The notes below the pieces were generated by a model, which worked only from the letters and a program-made list of their open reading frames with translations, had not been told where the DNA came from and searched no databases. From Variovorax paradoxus (lineage in GTDB: Bacteria; Pseudomonadota; Gammaproteobacteria; Burkholderiales; Burkholderiaceae_C): a stretch of DNA of 64,000 nt. The position numbers were made by a program, and so were the translations under genes. Of this stretch, positions 43,275 through 51,674 are shown piece by piece. Every line of letters begins with the position of its first letter. Within the stretch, counting starts at the first letter, position 1. The stretch covers positions 62,001 to 126,000 of the forward strand of contig NZ_JAGGNV010000066.1 of NCBI RefSeq assembly GCF_018614955.1, read 5' to 3'.

Positions 43275-46200
43275 GCGACGACCGCTTCCTGTTGCACTTT
43301 GGGTTGTCCGAGGCTGCGCAGCACGTCGCGCACCATCTGGGCCCGCTCCTTGGGCTCCTTGAGTTCGCGCTCGATGCGCAGCTTTTCGTTGCCTGCGAGC
43401 TTGATGTGCTTGTTCTTCTGGATCAGGGCGATGATGTTCATGGAGTCGACCGGCGGGTCCTTCTTGAAGGTGATGTGGATCACGCCCGGCGCGGCGTCGA
43501 CCTTGACCACGCCGTAAGGCCGAGCCAGCACGCGCAGCCGGTGCACGTCGATCAGCGTCTGCGCCTGCGGCGGCAGCTTGCCGAAGCGGTCGACGATTTC
43601 CTCCAGCAGCGTATCGATCTGGTCGGAGCTCTTCGCGGTCGCGAGCTTCTTGTAGAAGGACAGGCGCAGGTGCACGTCGCCGCAGTAGTCCTCGGGCAGG
43701 AGTGCGGGCGCGTGCAGGTTGATCTCGGTGGTCACCGAGAGCGGCGCGAGCAGGTCCGGCTCCTGGCCGGCCTTGAGCGAACGCACCGCCTCGGCCAGCA
43801 TCTCGTTGTAGAGCTGGAAGCCGATCTCCATCATGTTGCCGCTCTGGTTCTCGCCCAGCACTTCGCCGGCGCCGCGGATCTCGAGGTCGTGCATCGCGAG
43901 GTAGAAGCCGGAGCCAAGCTCTTCCATCTGCTGGATGGCGTCGAGCCGCTGCGCCGCCTGCTTGGTCAGGCCCTCGGTGTCGGGCACCATGAGGTAGGCG
44001 TACGCCTGGTGGTGGCTGCGGCCGACGCGGCCGCGCAGCTGGTGCAGCTGGGCCAGGCCGAACTTGTCGGCGCGGCTCATCACGATGGTGTTGGCGCTCG
44101 GCACGTCGATGCCGGTCTCGATGATGGTCGAGCACAGGAGCAGGTTGTAGCGCTGGGCCACGAAGTCGCGCATCACGCGCTCCAGCTCGCGCTCGGGCAT
44201 CTGGCCATGGGCGACGGCGATGCGCGCCTCGGGCAGGATCTGTTCGAGCTTCTGGCGCCGGTTCTCGATGGTCTCGACCTCGTTGTGCAGGAAGTAGACC
44301 TGCCCGCCGCGCTTCAACTCGCGCAGCACGGCCTCGCGAATCACGCCGGTGCCCTCGTTGCGCACGAAGGTCTTGATCGCCAGGCGCCGCTGCGGCGCGG
44401 TGGCGATCACGCTCAAGTCGCGCAGGCCTTCGAGCGCCATGCCCAGCGTGCGCGGGATCGGGGTGGCGGTGAGCGTGAGCACGTCGACCTCGGCGCGCAT
44501 GGCTTTCATCGCCTCCTTGTGGCGCACGCCGAAGCGGTGTTCCTCGTCGATGATCAAGAGGCCGAGGTTCTTGAACTTGACCGATTGCGAGAGCAGCTTG
44601 TGCGTGCCGATCACGATGTCCACGCTGCCGTCGGCCAGGCCCTTGGCGGCCGCATTGATCTCCTTGGTGGAGCGGAAGCGGCTCATCTCGGCCACCTTGA
44701 CCGGCCACTTGGCGAAGCGGTCCATCAGCGTCTGGTAGTGCTGCTCGGCCAGGAGCGTGGTGGGCGCCAGGAAGGCGACCTGCTTGCCGCCGGTGACCGC
44801 GATGAAGGCGGCGCGCAGCGCGACCTCGGTCTTGCCGAAGCCGACGTCGCCGCAGACCAGCCGGTCCATCGGCTGCGGCGAGATCATGTCGTGGATGACC
44901 GCGTGGATCGCGGCCTTCTGGTCCGCCGTCTCGTCGAAGCCGAAGTCGTTGGCGAACACCTCGTAGTCGGCGGCCGAGAAGCGGAAGGCGTGGCCTTCGC
45001 GCGCCGCGCGCCGGGCGTAGATATTGAGCAGCTCGGCGGCGGAGTCGCGCACCTGCTCGGCGGCACGGCGCTTGGCCTTTTCCCACTGGCCGGAGCCCAG
45101 CTTGTGCAGCGGCGCTTCTTCCGCGCTGACGCCGGTGTAGCGGCTGATCAGGTGCAGCTGCGAGACCGGCACGTAGAGCGTGGCCTTGTCGGCGTACTCC
45201 AGGTGCAGCATCTCCTGCAGCAGCGGTTTGCCCTCTGCATCGGTGCCCTGGCCCAGGTCCATGTGCATCAGGCCGCGGTAGCGGCCGATGCCGTGCGCCG
45301 AATGCACCACCGGGTCGCCGATGGCGAGCTCGCTCAGGTCCTTGATTAGCGCCTCGACGTCGCTGACCTGCTCCTGCTTCTTGTTGCGCCGACGGGTGGC
45401 TGGCGCGGTGGCGAAGAGCTCGGTCTCGGTGACGAAGTCGATGCCCTGTTCGCGCCAGGCGAAGCCGGCGACCAGCGCACCGGTCGCGATGCCGATCTTC
45501 TCGTCCGGCGAGGCCTCGAACTCGGCCAGCGTGTCGAAGGCCGGCGGGGCGACGCCGCTGGCGCGCAGGAAGTCGAGCAGGCTCTCGCGCCGGCCGTCGC
45601 TCTCGGCGATCAGCAGCACGCGGTGCGGCGTCGTGCGGATGTGCTCCTTGAGCTTGACCAGCGGGTCGTCGGCGCCGCGGACGACGGCGAAGGGGGGCAG
45701 CAGATCGAACTCGGCGTAGGGGGTGTCGGATGTGGCCTCGCCCCGCACTGCGAGCTGCGCCAGCGGCTTGGCGCGCTGGTAGAACTGCTCGGCATTCAGG
45801 AACAGCGCTTCCGGCGGCAGCGCGGGACGCTCCGGATCGCCGCGCACCAGCCGGTAGCGCTCGCCCGTGTCCTGCCAGAAGTGCTGGAAGGCGGGCTCGA
45901 GCTCGCCGTGTAGCACCACCGTGGTGTCTGCGCCGAGGTAGTCGAATACCGTCGCCGTCTCTTCGAAAAAGAGCGGCAGGTAGTACTCGATGCCGGCGGT
46001 GGCGACGCCGTTGCCCATGTCCTTGTAGATGCGGCTGCGCGTCGGGTCGCCCTCGAGCAGTTCGCGCCAGCGGCTGCGAAAGCGCGTGCGGGCATCGTCG
46101 TCCATCGGGAACTCGCGGCCCGGCAAGAGGCGAACCTCGGGCACCGGGTAGAGGCTGCGCTGGGTGTCGGGGTCGAAGTTGCGGATCGAGTCGATCTCGT

Positions 46201-46756
46201 CGTCGAACAGGTCGACGCGGAAAGGCATCGGCGAGCCCATCGGGAACAGGTCGATCAGGCCGCCGCGCACCGCGTACTCGCCCGGGCTCACGACCTGCGT
46301 CACGTGGCTGTAGCCGGCCAGCGTGAGCTGGGCCTTGAGCTTGGATTCCTCGAGCTTCTGCCCGCTCTTGAAATGGAAGGTGTAGCCGGCCAGGAAAGCG
46401 GGCGGCGCGAGGCGGTAGAGCGCCGTGGTGGCGGGCACCAGCACCACGTCGGCCTCTTTCTGGCTGATGCGCCAGAGCGTGGCGAGCCGTTCGCTGATCA
46501 GGTCCTGGTGCGGCGAGAAGCTGTCGTAGGGCAGCGTCTCCCAGTCGGGGAAGAGGGCGCAGCGCAGCTCGGGTGCGAAGAAGGCGATCTCGTCGATCAG
46601 CCGCTGGGCGTCGTTGGCATCGGCGGTGAAGACGGCGGTGGCGCGGCCTGCCACCTTCTCGCGTTCGGCCAGTTGGGCGAGCAGCAGCGCGTCGGCCGAC
46701 AGTGGCGGGCGGGGCAGCGTAAAACGCTTGCCTGCGGTGAGTTGGGGGAGGTCCAT
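43271..46756 (-). CDS. mfd: Transcription-repair coupling factor
   Basis: Mfd, 1161 residues, a DNA translocase that removes stalled RNA polymerase and recruits UvrA. The UvrB-homology N-terminal region includes LFPDWETLPYDSFSPHQDLI; the RNA-polymerase-interacting domain is around residues 470-540; Walker A is VCGDVGFGKTEVALRAAFIA; the DEExH-type motif is IDEEHRFGV; and SRADKFGLAQLHQLRGRVGR is motif VI. The TRCF C-terminal domain follows (RLSFYKKLATA). ATG 46756 gives MDLPQLTAGKRF. It is divergent from ispD. Confidence 0.97.
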   Translation of the reverse strand: MDLPQLTAGKRFTLPRPPLSADALLLAQLAEREKVAGRATAVFTADANDAQRLIDEIAFFAPELRCALFPDWETLPYDSFSPHQDLISERLATLWRISQKEADVVLVPATTALYRLAPPAFLAGYTFHFKSGQKLEESKLKAQLTLAGYSHVTQVVSPGEYAVRGGLIDLFPMGSPMPFRVDLFDDEIDSIRNFDPDTQRSLYPVPEVRLLPGREFPMDDDARTRFRSRWRELLEGDPTRSRIYKDMGNGVATAGIEYYLPLFFEETATVFDYLGADTTVVLHGELEPAFQHFWQDTGERYRLVRGDPERPALPPEALFLNAEQFYQRAKPLAQLAVRGEATSDTPYAEFDLLPPFAVVRGADDPLVKLKEHIRTTPHRVLLIAESDGRRESLLDFLRASGVAPPAFDTLAEFEASPDEKIGIATGALVAGFAWREQGIDFVTETELFATAPATRRRNKKQEQVSDVEALIKDLSELAIGDPVVHSAHGIGRYRGLMHMDLGQGTDAEGKPLLQEMLHLEYADKATLYVPVSQLHLISRYTGVSAEEAPLHKLGSGQWEKAKRRAAEQVRDSAAELLNIYARRAAREGHAFRFSAADYEVFANDFGFDETADQKAAIHAVIHDMISPQPMDRLVCGDVGFGKTEVALRAAFIAVTGGKQVAFLAPTTLLAEQHYQTLMDRFAKWPVKVAEMSRFRSTKEINAAAKGLADGSVDIVIGTHKLLSQSVKFKNLGLLIIDEEHRFGVRHKEAMKAMRAEVDVLTLTATPIPRTLGMALEGLRDLSVIATAPQRRLAIKTFVRNEGTGVIREAVLRELKRGGQVYFLHNEVETIENRRQKLEQILPEARIAVAHGQMPERELERVMRDFVAQRYNLLLCSTIIETGIDVPSANTIVMSRADKFGLAQLHQLRGRVGRSHHQAYAYLMVPDTEGLTKQAAQRLDAIQQMEELGSGFYLAMHDLEIRGAGEVLGENQSGNMMEIGFQLYNEMLAEAVRSLKAGQEPDLLAPLSVTTEINLHAPALLPEDYCGDVHLRLSFYKKLATAKSSDQIDTLLEEIVDRFGKLPPQAQTLIDVHRLRVLARPYGVVKVDAAPGVIHITFKKDPPVDSMNIIALIQKNKHIKLAGNEKLRIERELKEPKERAQMVRDVLRSLGQPKVQQEAVVA

Positions 46757-46854
46757 GAAGTGTTGGAGAAATGCAGAACACCCCGCGCCGGTCGACGAGG
46801 GGTGTGACGGCCGATTCTAGAATGGCTGCCTTTTTGCCGCTCGTGCCCGACCCC

Positions 46855-47568
46855 ATGATCGCTTCCCGTCTTTTTGTGTTGATCCCCTGTGCGGGCTCGG
46901 GCAACCGCGCGGGCGGCACGGCGCCCAAGCAATACCAGCGCATCGCCGGCCGGCCGATGGTGCGCCACACACTCGACGCGTTCCGCGCGCTCGCGGGGCG
47001 CTTTGCGGGTATTGCGCTGGTGGTGTCGCCGGAAGATCGCGAGGTCTCGGCCGCCCTGCCGCGTTTCCCGGCCGAGGGAGAACACCTGCTGCACGTGGGC
47101 GGCGCGACGCGTGCCGCCACCGTGCGCAACGGTCTCGTGGCCCTGCGGCAGCTGGGCGCCGGGCCGCACGATTGGGTGCTGGTGCACGATGCCGCGCGCT
47201 GCCTGGTCGCGCCGACGCAGATCGAGGCCCTGATCGCCGCCTGCGAGCACGACGCCGTCGGCGGCCTGCTGGCCCATCGCCTGCCGGACACGCTCAAGGT
47301 TGCTTCGCCCGAGGGCCGCGTGGCGGGCACGCTGACCCGCGCCGACAAGTGGCTGGCCCAGACGCCGCAGATGTTCCGCATCGGCATGCTGCTCGATGCG
47401 CTGGAGCGCGCCGGCGATGCGGTGACCGACGAAGCCGGCGCGATCGAGGCGATCGGCCTCACGCCGCTCCTCGTGCCGGGCAGCGCGCAGAATTTCAAGC
47501 TGACCTATGCCGAGGACTTCGCGCTGGCCGAGGCGGTTCTGCACAGCCGGCGCGTCGCACAGCCATGA
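46855..47568 (+). CDS. ispD: 2-C-methyl-D-erythritol 4-phosphate cytidylyltransferase
   Basis: IspD, 237 residues from this start (E. coli 236), makes CDP-methylerythritol in the MEP isoprenoid pathway. Motifs are IPCAGSGNRAGGTAPKQYQ (nucleotide loop), VHDAARCLV, KWLAQTPQMFR and TDEAGAIEAIG. The start is uncertain: an ATG at 46822 would add 11 residues, but it overlaps a -10-like TAGAAT (46818-46823), so 46855 fits both the family length and a short leader. It overlaps ispF by four bases. Confidence 0.93.
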   Translation: MIASRLFVLIPCAGSGNRAGGTAPKQYQRIAGRPMVRHTLDAFRALAGRFAGIALVVSPEDREVSAALPRFPAEGEHLLHVGGATRAATVRNGLVALRQLGAGPHDWVLVHDAARCLVAPTQIEALIAACEHDAVGGLLAHRLPDTLKVASPEGRVAGTLTRADKWLAQTPQMFRIGMLLDALERAGDAVTDEAGAIEAIGLTPLLVPGSAQNFKLTYAEDFALAEAVLHSRRVAQP

Positions 47569-48050
47569 CCGCTTTCAATATTCGTGTCGGCGAGGGCTGG
47601 GACGTCCACCAGCTGGTGGCGGGCCGCAAGCTGATCCTGGGCGGTGTCGAGGTACCGCACGGCACCGGCCTGCTCGGCCATTCGGATGCCGATGTGCTGC
47701 TGCATGCGATCACCGATGCGCTGCTCGGCGCGGCCGGACTCGGCGACATCGGCCGGCACTTTCCCGACACCGATCCGCAGTTCCGCGGCGCCGATTCCGC
47801 CTCGCTGCTGGCCGAGGCCGCGCGCCGCGTGCGTGCGGCGGGCTGGCAGATCGGCAACGTCGACAGCACCGTGATCGCGCAGGCGCCGAAGCTCGCGCCG
47901 CACATCCCGGCCATGTGCGCGCGCATCGCGGCCGCGCTCGAAATCGCCGTGGATCAGGTGAATGTCAAGGCGAAGACGGCCGAAAAGCTCGGGCCGGTCG
48001 GGGAGGGCCGGGCGATGGAAGCGCGCGCCGTCGCGCTGCTTCACCGCTGA
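47565..48050 (+). CDS. ispF: 2-C-methyl-D-erythritol 2,4-cyclodiphosphate synthase
   Basis: IspF, 161 residues, a trimeric zinc enzyme cyclising CDP-methylerythritol phosphate in the MEP pathway. Zinc ligands lie in RVGEGWDVHQL and LGHSDADVLLHAITDALLGA; the NVKAKTAEKLGPVGEG segment is the family signature near the C-terminus. The ATGA overlap with ispD couples their translation. Its last ten bases overlap the 3' end of the convergent sensor-kinase gene. Confidence 0.97.
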   Translation: MTAFNIRVGEGWDVHQLVAGRKLILGGVEVPHGTGLLGHSDADVLLHAITDALLGAAGLGDIGRHFPDTDPQFRGADSASLLAEAARRVRAAGWQIGNVDSTVIAQAPKLAPHIPAMCARIAAALEIAVDQVNVKAKTAEKLGPVGEGRAMEARAVALLHR

Positions 48051-49528
48051 GGGTTGCTGGCCGCCGCGGCCGGAGCTTCGGGCTTGACCGCAGCGGCGCG
48101 CGGCATGCGGATGTGGGCCGCGAGGCCTCGGCCCGGCGTGCTGGTGAGCGCGAAGGTGCCGCCCATGCGCTCGATGTTCTTCGTCACGATCGACAGGCCG
48201 AGCCCCGCGCCCGCGGCCGAGGTGCGTGCCACGTCGCCGCGGAAGAAGGGCTTGCTCAGTTGCGACAGCAAGGCGGGCGCGACGCCGGCGCCGTGGTCGC
48301 GCACCTTGATGAGCACCGCGTCGTTGTGCGCCTGCGCCTGGATCGCGACGTCGGCGACGCCGGTTGACGGCGTCTTGCCGTAGCGCCGCGCGTTCTCGAT
48401 CAGGTTCGAGATCACGCGCTGGAGCTCGACCTCGTCGGCCATCACGCGCAGGTCGGCCGGCACGTCCACCGTGATGCGGATGTCTTCGTGGTCCTGCACC
48501 GCGTAGGTACACGCATCGATCACGTCGCGCAGCAGCACCGGCTTGAAATCGACGTGGTCGGGGCGCGCGTAGTCGAGGAACTTGTCGATGATGGCGTCGA
48601 GCTGCGCGATGTCGGCCGCCATGTGGTCGCGCGCGTCCTCGTCGGTCACGCTCATCTCGGTTTCGAGCCGAAGGCGCGCGAGCGGCGTGCGCAGGTCGTG
48701 CGAGATGCCGGCCAGCATCACGGCGCGGTCCTGCTCGATCTTGGCGAGCTGGTCGGCCATGCGGTTGAAGCCGACGTTGACCGCCCGGATCTCGTTGGTG
48801 CGCGCGCGTTCGTCGAGCCGGTGCGCCTCGTACTCGCCTTCGCGCACCTGCATCGTGGCCCGCGACAGCTGCTTGAGCGGCAGGTTGATGAGGCGCGTGA
48901 TGAGGGCTGCGCCGGCCAGCGACAGCATCATCGTCGTCACCAGCCAGACCAGCCAGGTGCGCCCGCCCAGCCGCGTGAAGCGCGTGGGGTCGAGCAGCAG
49001 CCAGTACATGTCGCTCTCGATGGTGAAGCCGATCCAGAGCCCGGGCTCGTCGTTGACGCGGCTGGCCACCGTCGTGCCTTCGCCGAGGCGGTCGATCAGC
49101 TCCTCGGTCACCCGCTGGTCGAGCGCACCGGTGGTGTAGGGGACGAAGCGGTCGTTCGGCTCGCGCGGCAGGATGCGCACGCCTTCCTGGTCGGCCAGGG
49201 TCTTGATCAGCGACACGCGGGTGATGGCGTCGGAATACACCAGCGCCGCCCGCGTGAGATTGACGAGCGACGCGATCTGGTGCGCGGTCTGGATGGCGCG
49301 CGGCTCGTACTCGAGCGCGCGGAAGGTCTGCAACCACGCCACCGTGCAGCCGATCAGAAGCAGCACCAGCAGGAAGAAGGTGCGCCAGAAGAGGCTGAGG
49401 CCGAGTTGCAGCCTGGGGCGGCGCCTGGACTGGCCCAGGCCCTCCAGCGGGCTCGGCAAGGTGACCTGGGGGCCGTCTTCGCCGAAGGGGCTGGGCTGTG
49501 TCGTCTTGGGGCCGAGGGTGGCGGCCAC
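48041..49528 (-). CDS. Sensor histidine kinase (EnvZ/RisS-like)
   Basis: A 495-residue membrane histidine kinase. TM1 is LFWRTFFLLVLLLIGCTVAW (about residues 48-67), followed by a periplasmic domain, TM2 (WLVWLVTTMMLSLAGAALI), a HAMP segment and the phospho-accepting His277 in GISHDLRTPLARLRLE. The ATPase N-box is VISNLIENARRYG, with DHGAGVAP and AGAGLGLSIV as G-boxes. It follows the response regulator by 13 bases. Start is a GTG at 49528, since the open frame upstream runs into that regulator gene. It resembles EnvZ and Bordetella RisS; the signal is unknown. Confidence 0.92.
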   Translation of the reverse strand: MAATLGPKTTQPSPFGEDGPQVTLPSPLEGLGQSRRRPRLQLGLSLFWRTFFLLVLLLIGCTVAWLQTFRALEYEPRAIQTAHQIASLVNLTRAALVYSDAITRVSLIKTLADQEGVRILPREPNDRFVPYTTGALDQRVTEELIDRLGEGTTVASRVNDEPGLWIGFTIESDMYWLLLDPTRFTRLGGRTWLVWLVTTMMLSLAGAALITRLINLPLKQLSRATMQVREGEYEAHRLDERARTNEIRAVNVGFNRMADQLAKIEQDRAVMLAGISHDLRTPLARLRLETEMSVTDEDARDHMAADIAQLDAIIDKFLDYARPDHVDFKPVLLRDVIDACTYAVQDHEDIRITVDVPADLRVMADEVELQRVISNLIENARRYGKTPSTGVADVAIQAQAHNDAVLIKVRDHGAGVAPALLSQLSKPFFRGDVARTSAAGAGLGLSIVTKNIERMGGTFALTSTPGRGLAAHIRMPRAAAVKPEAPAAAASNPQR

Positions 49529-49541
49529 GAGCGTCAGCGCT

Positions 49542-50273
49542 TCAGGTCGTGCCGTCCGGCACGAACACGTAGCCGACGCCCCAGACCGTCTGGATGTAGC
49601 GCGGCGCCGCGGCATCGGATTCGACCAGCTTGCGCAGCCGCGAGATCTGCACGTCCAGGCTGCGGTCGAAGGGTTCGAACTCGCGGCCGCGCGCCAGCTG
49701 GGCCAGCTTTTCGCGCGACAGTGGCTGCCGCGGATGCCGCACCAGCGCCTTGAGCATGGCGAACTCGCCGGTGGTCAGCGAGAGCTCCTCGCCGTCCTTC
49801 TTGAGCGTGCGCGAGCCGAGGTCGAAGCTGAAGGGGCCGAAATTCACGGTTTCGTTGTCGGTCGAGGGCGCGCCCGGCGCCTCGAGCGGCGGGCGGCGGC
49901 GCAGCACCGCATGAACACGCGCCAGCAGCTCGCGCGGATTGAAGGGCTTGCCCAGGTAGTCGTCGGCGCCGACCTCGAGACCGACGATGCGGTCCACATC
50001 CTCGCCCTTGGCGGTGAGCATGATGATCGGCGTGCGGTCGTTGGCGGCGCGCAGGCGGCGGCAGACCGAGAGGCCATCCTCGCCGGGCATCATCAAATCG
50101 AGCACGATCAGGTCGACCGTGTCGCGCAAAAGTATGCGGTTGAGGGCCTTGCCGTCTTCCGCAACGATGACCTCGAAACCTTCCTGGGTCAGGTAGCGGC
50201 GCAGCAGGTCGCGGATGCGGGCGTCGTCATCGACGATGACAATCTTGTCTGTGCGGGCGGGAGCTTGATTCAT
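49542..50273 (-). CDS. ompR: OmpR family response regulator (RisA-like)
   Basis: A 243-residue response regulator. The receiver has acidic residues in VDDDARIRDLL, the phospho-acceptor Asp59 in LIVLDLMMPGEDG, and the conserved Thr/Lys in MLTAKGEDVDR and DDYLGKPFNPRELLAR. The C-terminal winged helix has SLTTGEFAMLKALV and RSLDVQISRLRKLVE, with the GVGYVFVPDG end. It precedes its kinase partner. Sequence style is OmpR/RisA. Inverted TTTGTAAC half-sites lie in its upstream region and may mediate autoregulation. Confidence 0.94.
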   Translation of the reverse strand: MNQAPARTDKIVIVDDDARIRDLLRRYLTQEGFEVIVAEDGKALNRILLRDTVDLIVLDLMMPGEDGLSVCRRLRAANDRTPIIMLTAKGEDVDRIVGLEVGADDYLGKPFNPRELLARVHAVLRRRPPLEAPGAPSTDNETVNFGPFSFDLGSRTLKKDGEELSLTTGEFAMLKALVRHPRQPLSREKLAQLARGREFEPFDRSLDVQISRLRKLVESDAAAPRYIQTVWGVGYVFVPDGTT

Positions 50274-50288
50274 TTCTACAACGCTGAA

Positions 50289-50366
50289 TTTGTAACAACG
50301 CCGATTCTGAAGCCGTTAGGAGCCCATTGAGCCGCTTTTCATAATGCTTTGACACTAAGTTACAAA
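50289..50366. promoter_or_regulatory. Paired inverted half-sites upstream of ompR
   Basis: TTTGTAAC at 50289-50296 and its exact reverse complement GTTACAAA at 50359-50366. The second is embedded in the inverted repeat AAGTT-ACAA-AACTT. Both lie in the 172-base region shared by ompR and the divergent small gene. OmpR-type sites are often GTTACA-like, so autoregulation by this OmpR is plausible. The rest of the gap holds no further recognised element. Confidence 0.4.
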
Positions 50367-50445
50367 ACTTGCGGGAGCTCGCCGTCCAGACGTCTGCGCC
50401 ATGCGCAGCGGTGGCACAGTGACTTTGCCTCCCTGACTCAGCATC

Positions 50446-50796
50446 ATGAAATCGACTGTACTCGCGTTGTCTGTCTTGCTCGCTTGCTCTTCGGTTCCCG
50501 CCGGGGCCGAACCCTGGGGTTTCCTGCGGGTGAGCGACCTGCGGCGCAACGAAGTGCGCGACGCGGTGGAAGCCCACCGGGCCGCCAAGCGCGAGGAGGT
50601 GCGGCGCCAGGAAGCGGCGGCCGGCCGGCGCCTGACGGCGGCCGAACTGGCTGAGTTGCGGCAGCAGGTGCGCCAGCAATGGACGCCGCGACAGGAGGTC
50701 GTGCACTCGGCAGAATCGCAGCCGGCCGAGCGGATGACGCCCACACCCTCGTCGACCGGCAGGGTGGTGGTGGCGCCGCGCAGCCAGCGTCCGTGA
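50446..50796 (+). CDS. Small secreted protein of unknown function
   Basis: A 116-residue protein with a signal peptide (MKSTVLALSVLLACSSVPAG, cleavage near GAEP). The mature part is charged and helical (about residues 30-75, many Arg/Glu/Gln) with a Pro/Ser/Thr-rich tail. LLAC resembles a lipobox but has Leu at the -2 position, so lipidation is doubtful. I do not recognise a family. It lies between the OmpR regulator and a SIMPL protein and is followed by a terminator. Confidence 0.7.
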   Translation: MKSTVLALSVLLACSSVPAGAEPWGFLRVSDLRRNEVRDAVEAHRAAKREEVRRQEAAAGRRLTAAELAELRQQVRQQWTPRQEVVHSAESQPAERMTPTPSSTGRVVVAPRSQRP

Positions 50797-50799
50797 GCG

Positions 50800-50828
50800 G
50801 CGCCCCCTTGCGGGCGCGACGCTTTTTC
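50800..50828 (+). terminator. Intrinsic terminator after the small secreted protein gene
   Basis: Stem GCGCCC/GGGCGC (50800-50805 and 50812-50817) with a six-base loop, followed by GACGC and a run of five T residues. It begins just after the stop codon at 50796. Confidence 0.7.
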
Positions 50829-50854
50829 TCTTTCTCCACTTGGGTTTCCTTGCC

Positions 50855-51571
50855 TTGAACAACAAGAATGTCAGACGAATCGCGGCCTGTGCCGTGTTGA
50901 TGATGAGCGCCGGCGCCGCCATGGCCCAGGTCGCGCCCTGGGCGCCGCCCCAGAACGTGCTGCAGCTGTCGGCGACGGGAACGGTCGAAGTGCAGCAGGA
51001 CCTGCTGAGCATGACGCTCAGCACCACGCGCGATGCGGCCGATGCCGCGACGGTGCAGGCGCAGCTGAAAACTGCGCTCGACGCTGCCCTGACCGAGGCG
51101 CGCAAGAACGTGCAGCCGGGCCTGCTGGACGTGCGCACCGGGAATTTCAGCCTCGTGCCGCGCTATACGCGCGACGGCAAGCTCACCGGCTGGCAGGGCA
51201 CCACCGAGCTGGTGCTGGAAGGCAAGGACTTTCCGCGCATCACGCAGACGGCCGGTCGCGTCTCCACGCTCACGGTGGGCGGCATCGGTTTCGGCCTGAG
51301 CCGCGAGCAGCGCGCCAAGGTGGAGGCCGAGGCGCAAACGATCGCGATCGAAAACTTCAAGCAGAAAGCGGGCGAGTTGGCCAAGGGCTTCGGCTTCGGC
51401 GGCTACACCTTGCGCGAAGTCTCGGTCAACGCCAATCAGGGCGGGCCGATCCGGCCGCGCACGATGGCTATGGAGGCTTCGTCGAAGATGAGCTATGACG
51501 CGGCGGTGCCGGTCGAGGCCGGCAAGACCAGTGTCGTCGTCAACGTTTCGGGCTCGGTGCAGCTGAAGTAA
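50855..51571 (+). CDS. SIMPL-domain (DUF541) periplasmic protein
   Basis: A 238-residue protein with a signal peptide (basic NVRRIAACAVLMMSAGAAMA, then AQ), followed by a SIMPL/DUF541 domain: LQLSATGTVEVQQDLLSMTL near the mature N-terminus, WQGTTELVLEGKDF, and a VVVNVSGSVQL end. Family members are periplasmic or outer-membrane-associated and of unclear function; some are linked to oxidative stress. There is no ATG before the signal peptide; TTG at 50855 gives a normal n-region, with another TTG at 50840 as alternative. A strong ribosome site is not visible for either. Confidence 0.85.
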   Translation: MNNKNVRRIAACAVLMMSAGAAMAQVAPWAPPQNVLQLSATGTVEVQQDLLSMTLSTTRDAADAATVQAQLKTALDAALTEARKNVQPGLLDVRTGNFSLVPRYTRDGKLTGWQGTTELVLEGKDFPRITQTAGRVSTLTVGGIGFGLSREQRAKVEAEAQTIAIENFKQKAGELAKGFGFGGYTLREVSVNANQGGPIRPRTMAMEASSKMSYDAAVPVEAGKTSVVVNVSGSVQLK

Positions 51572-51584
51572 CGCCAAGTCGGCC

Positions 51585-51671
51585 GGCGCCGGGCCGCCCC
51601 AAGGCGGCCGAGCCTCCCCCATGGGGGGTGGCGAATTACACGCAGCGAAGCGAAGTGAAAAGCCGGGGGCT
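51585..51671 (+). repeat. Dispersed palindromic repeat, intergenic copy 2
   Basis: Fills the gap between the SIMPL gene and the convergent dehydrogenase gene. It contains GGCGCCGGGCC, the shared core GCCCCAAGGCGGC (51596-51608), CTCCCCCATGGGGGG as palindrome, and TTACACGCAGCGAAGCGAAG, also recognisable (diverged) in the copy after acs. It may also act as a bidirectional transcript end. Confidence 0.7.
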
Positions 51672-51674
51672 CTA

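Noticed and set aside
43292..45349. Plus-strand frame of nearly 700 codons opposite mfd
   Set aside because: Shadow of mfd; mfd has all helicase motifs and the opposite frame has none.
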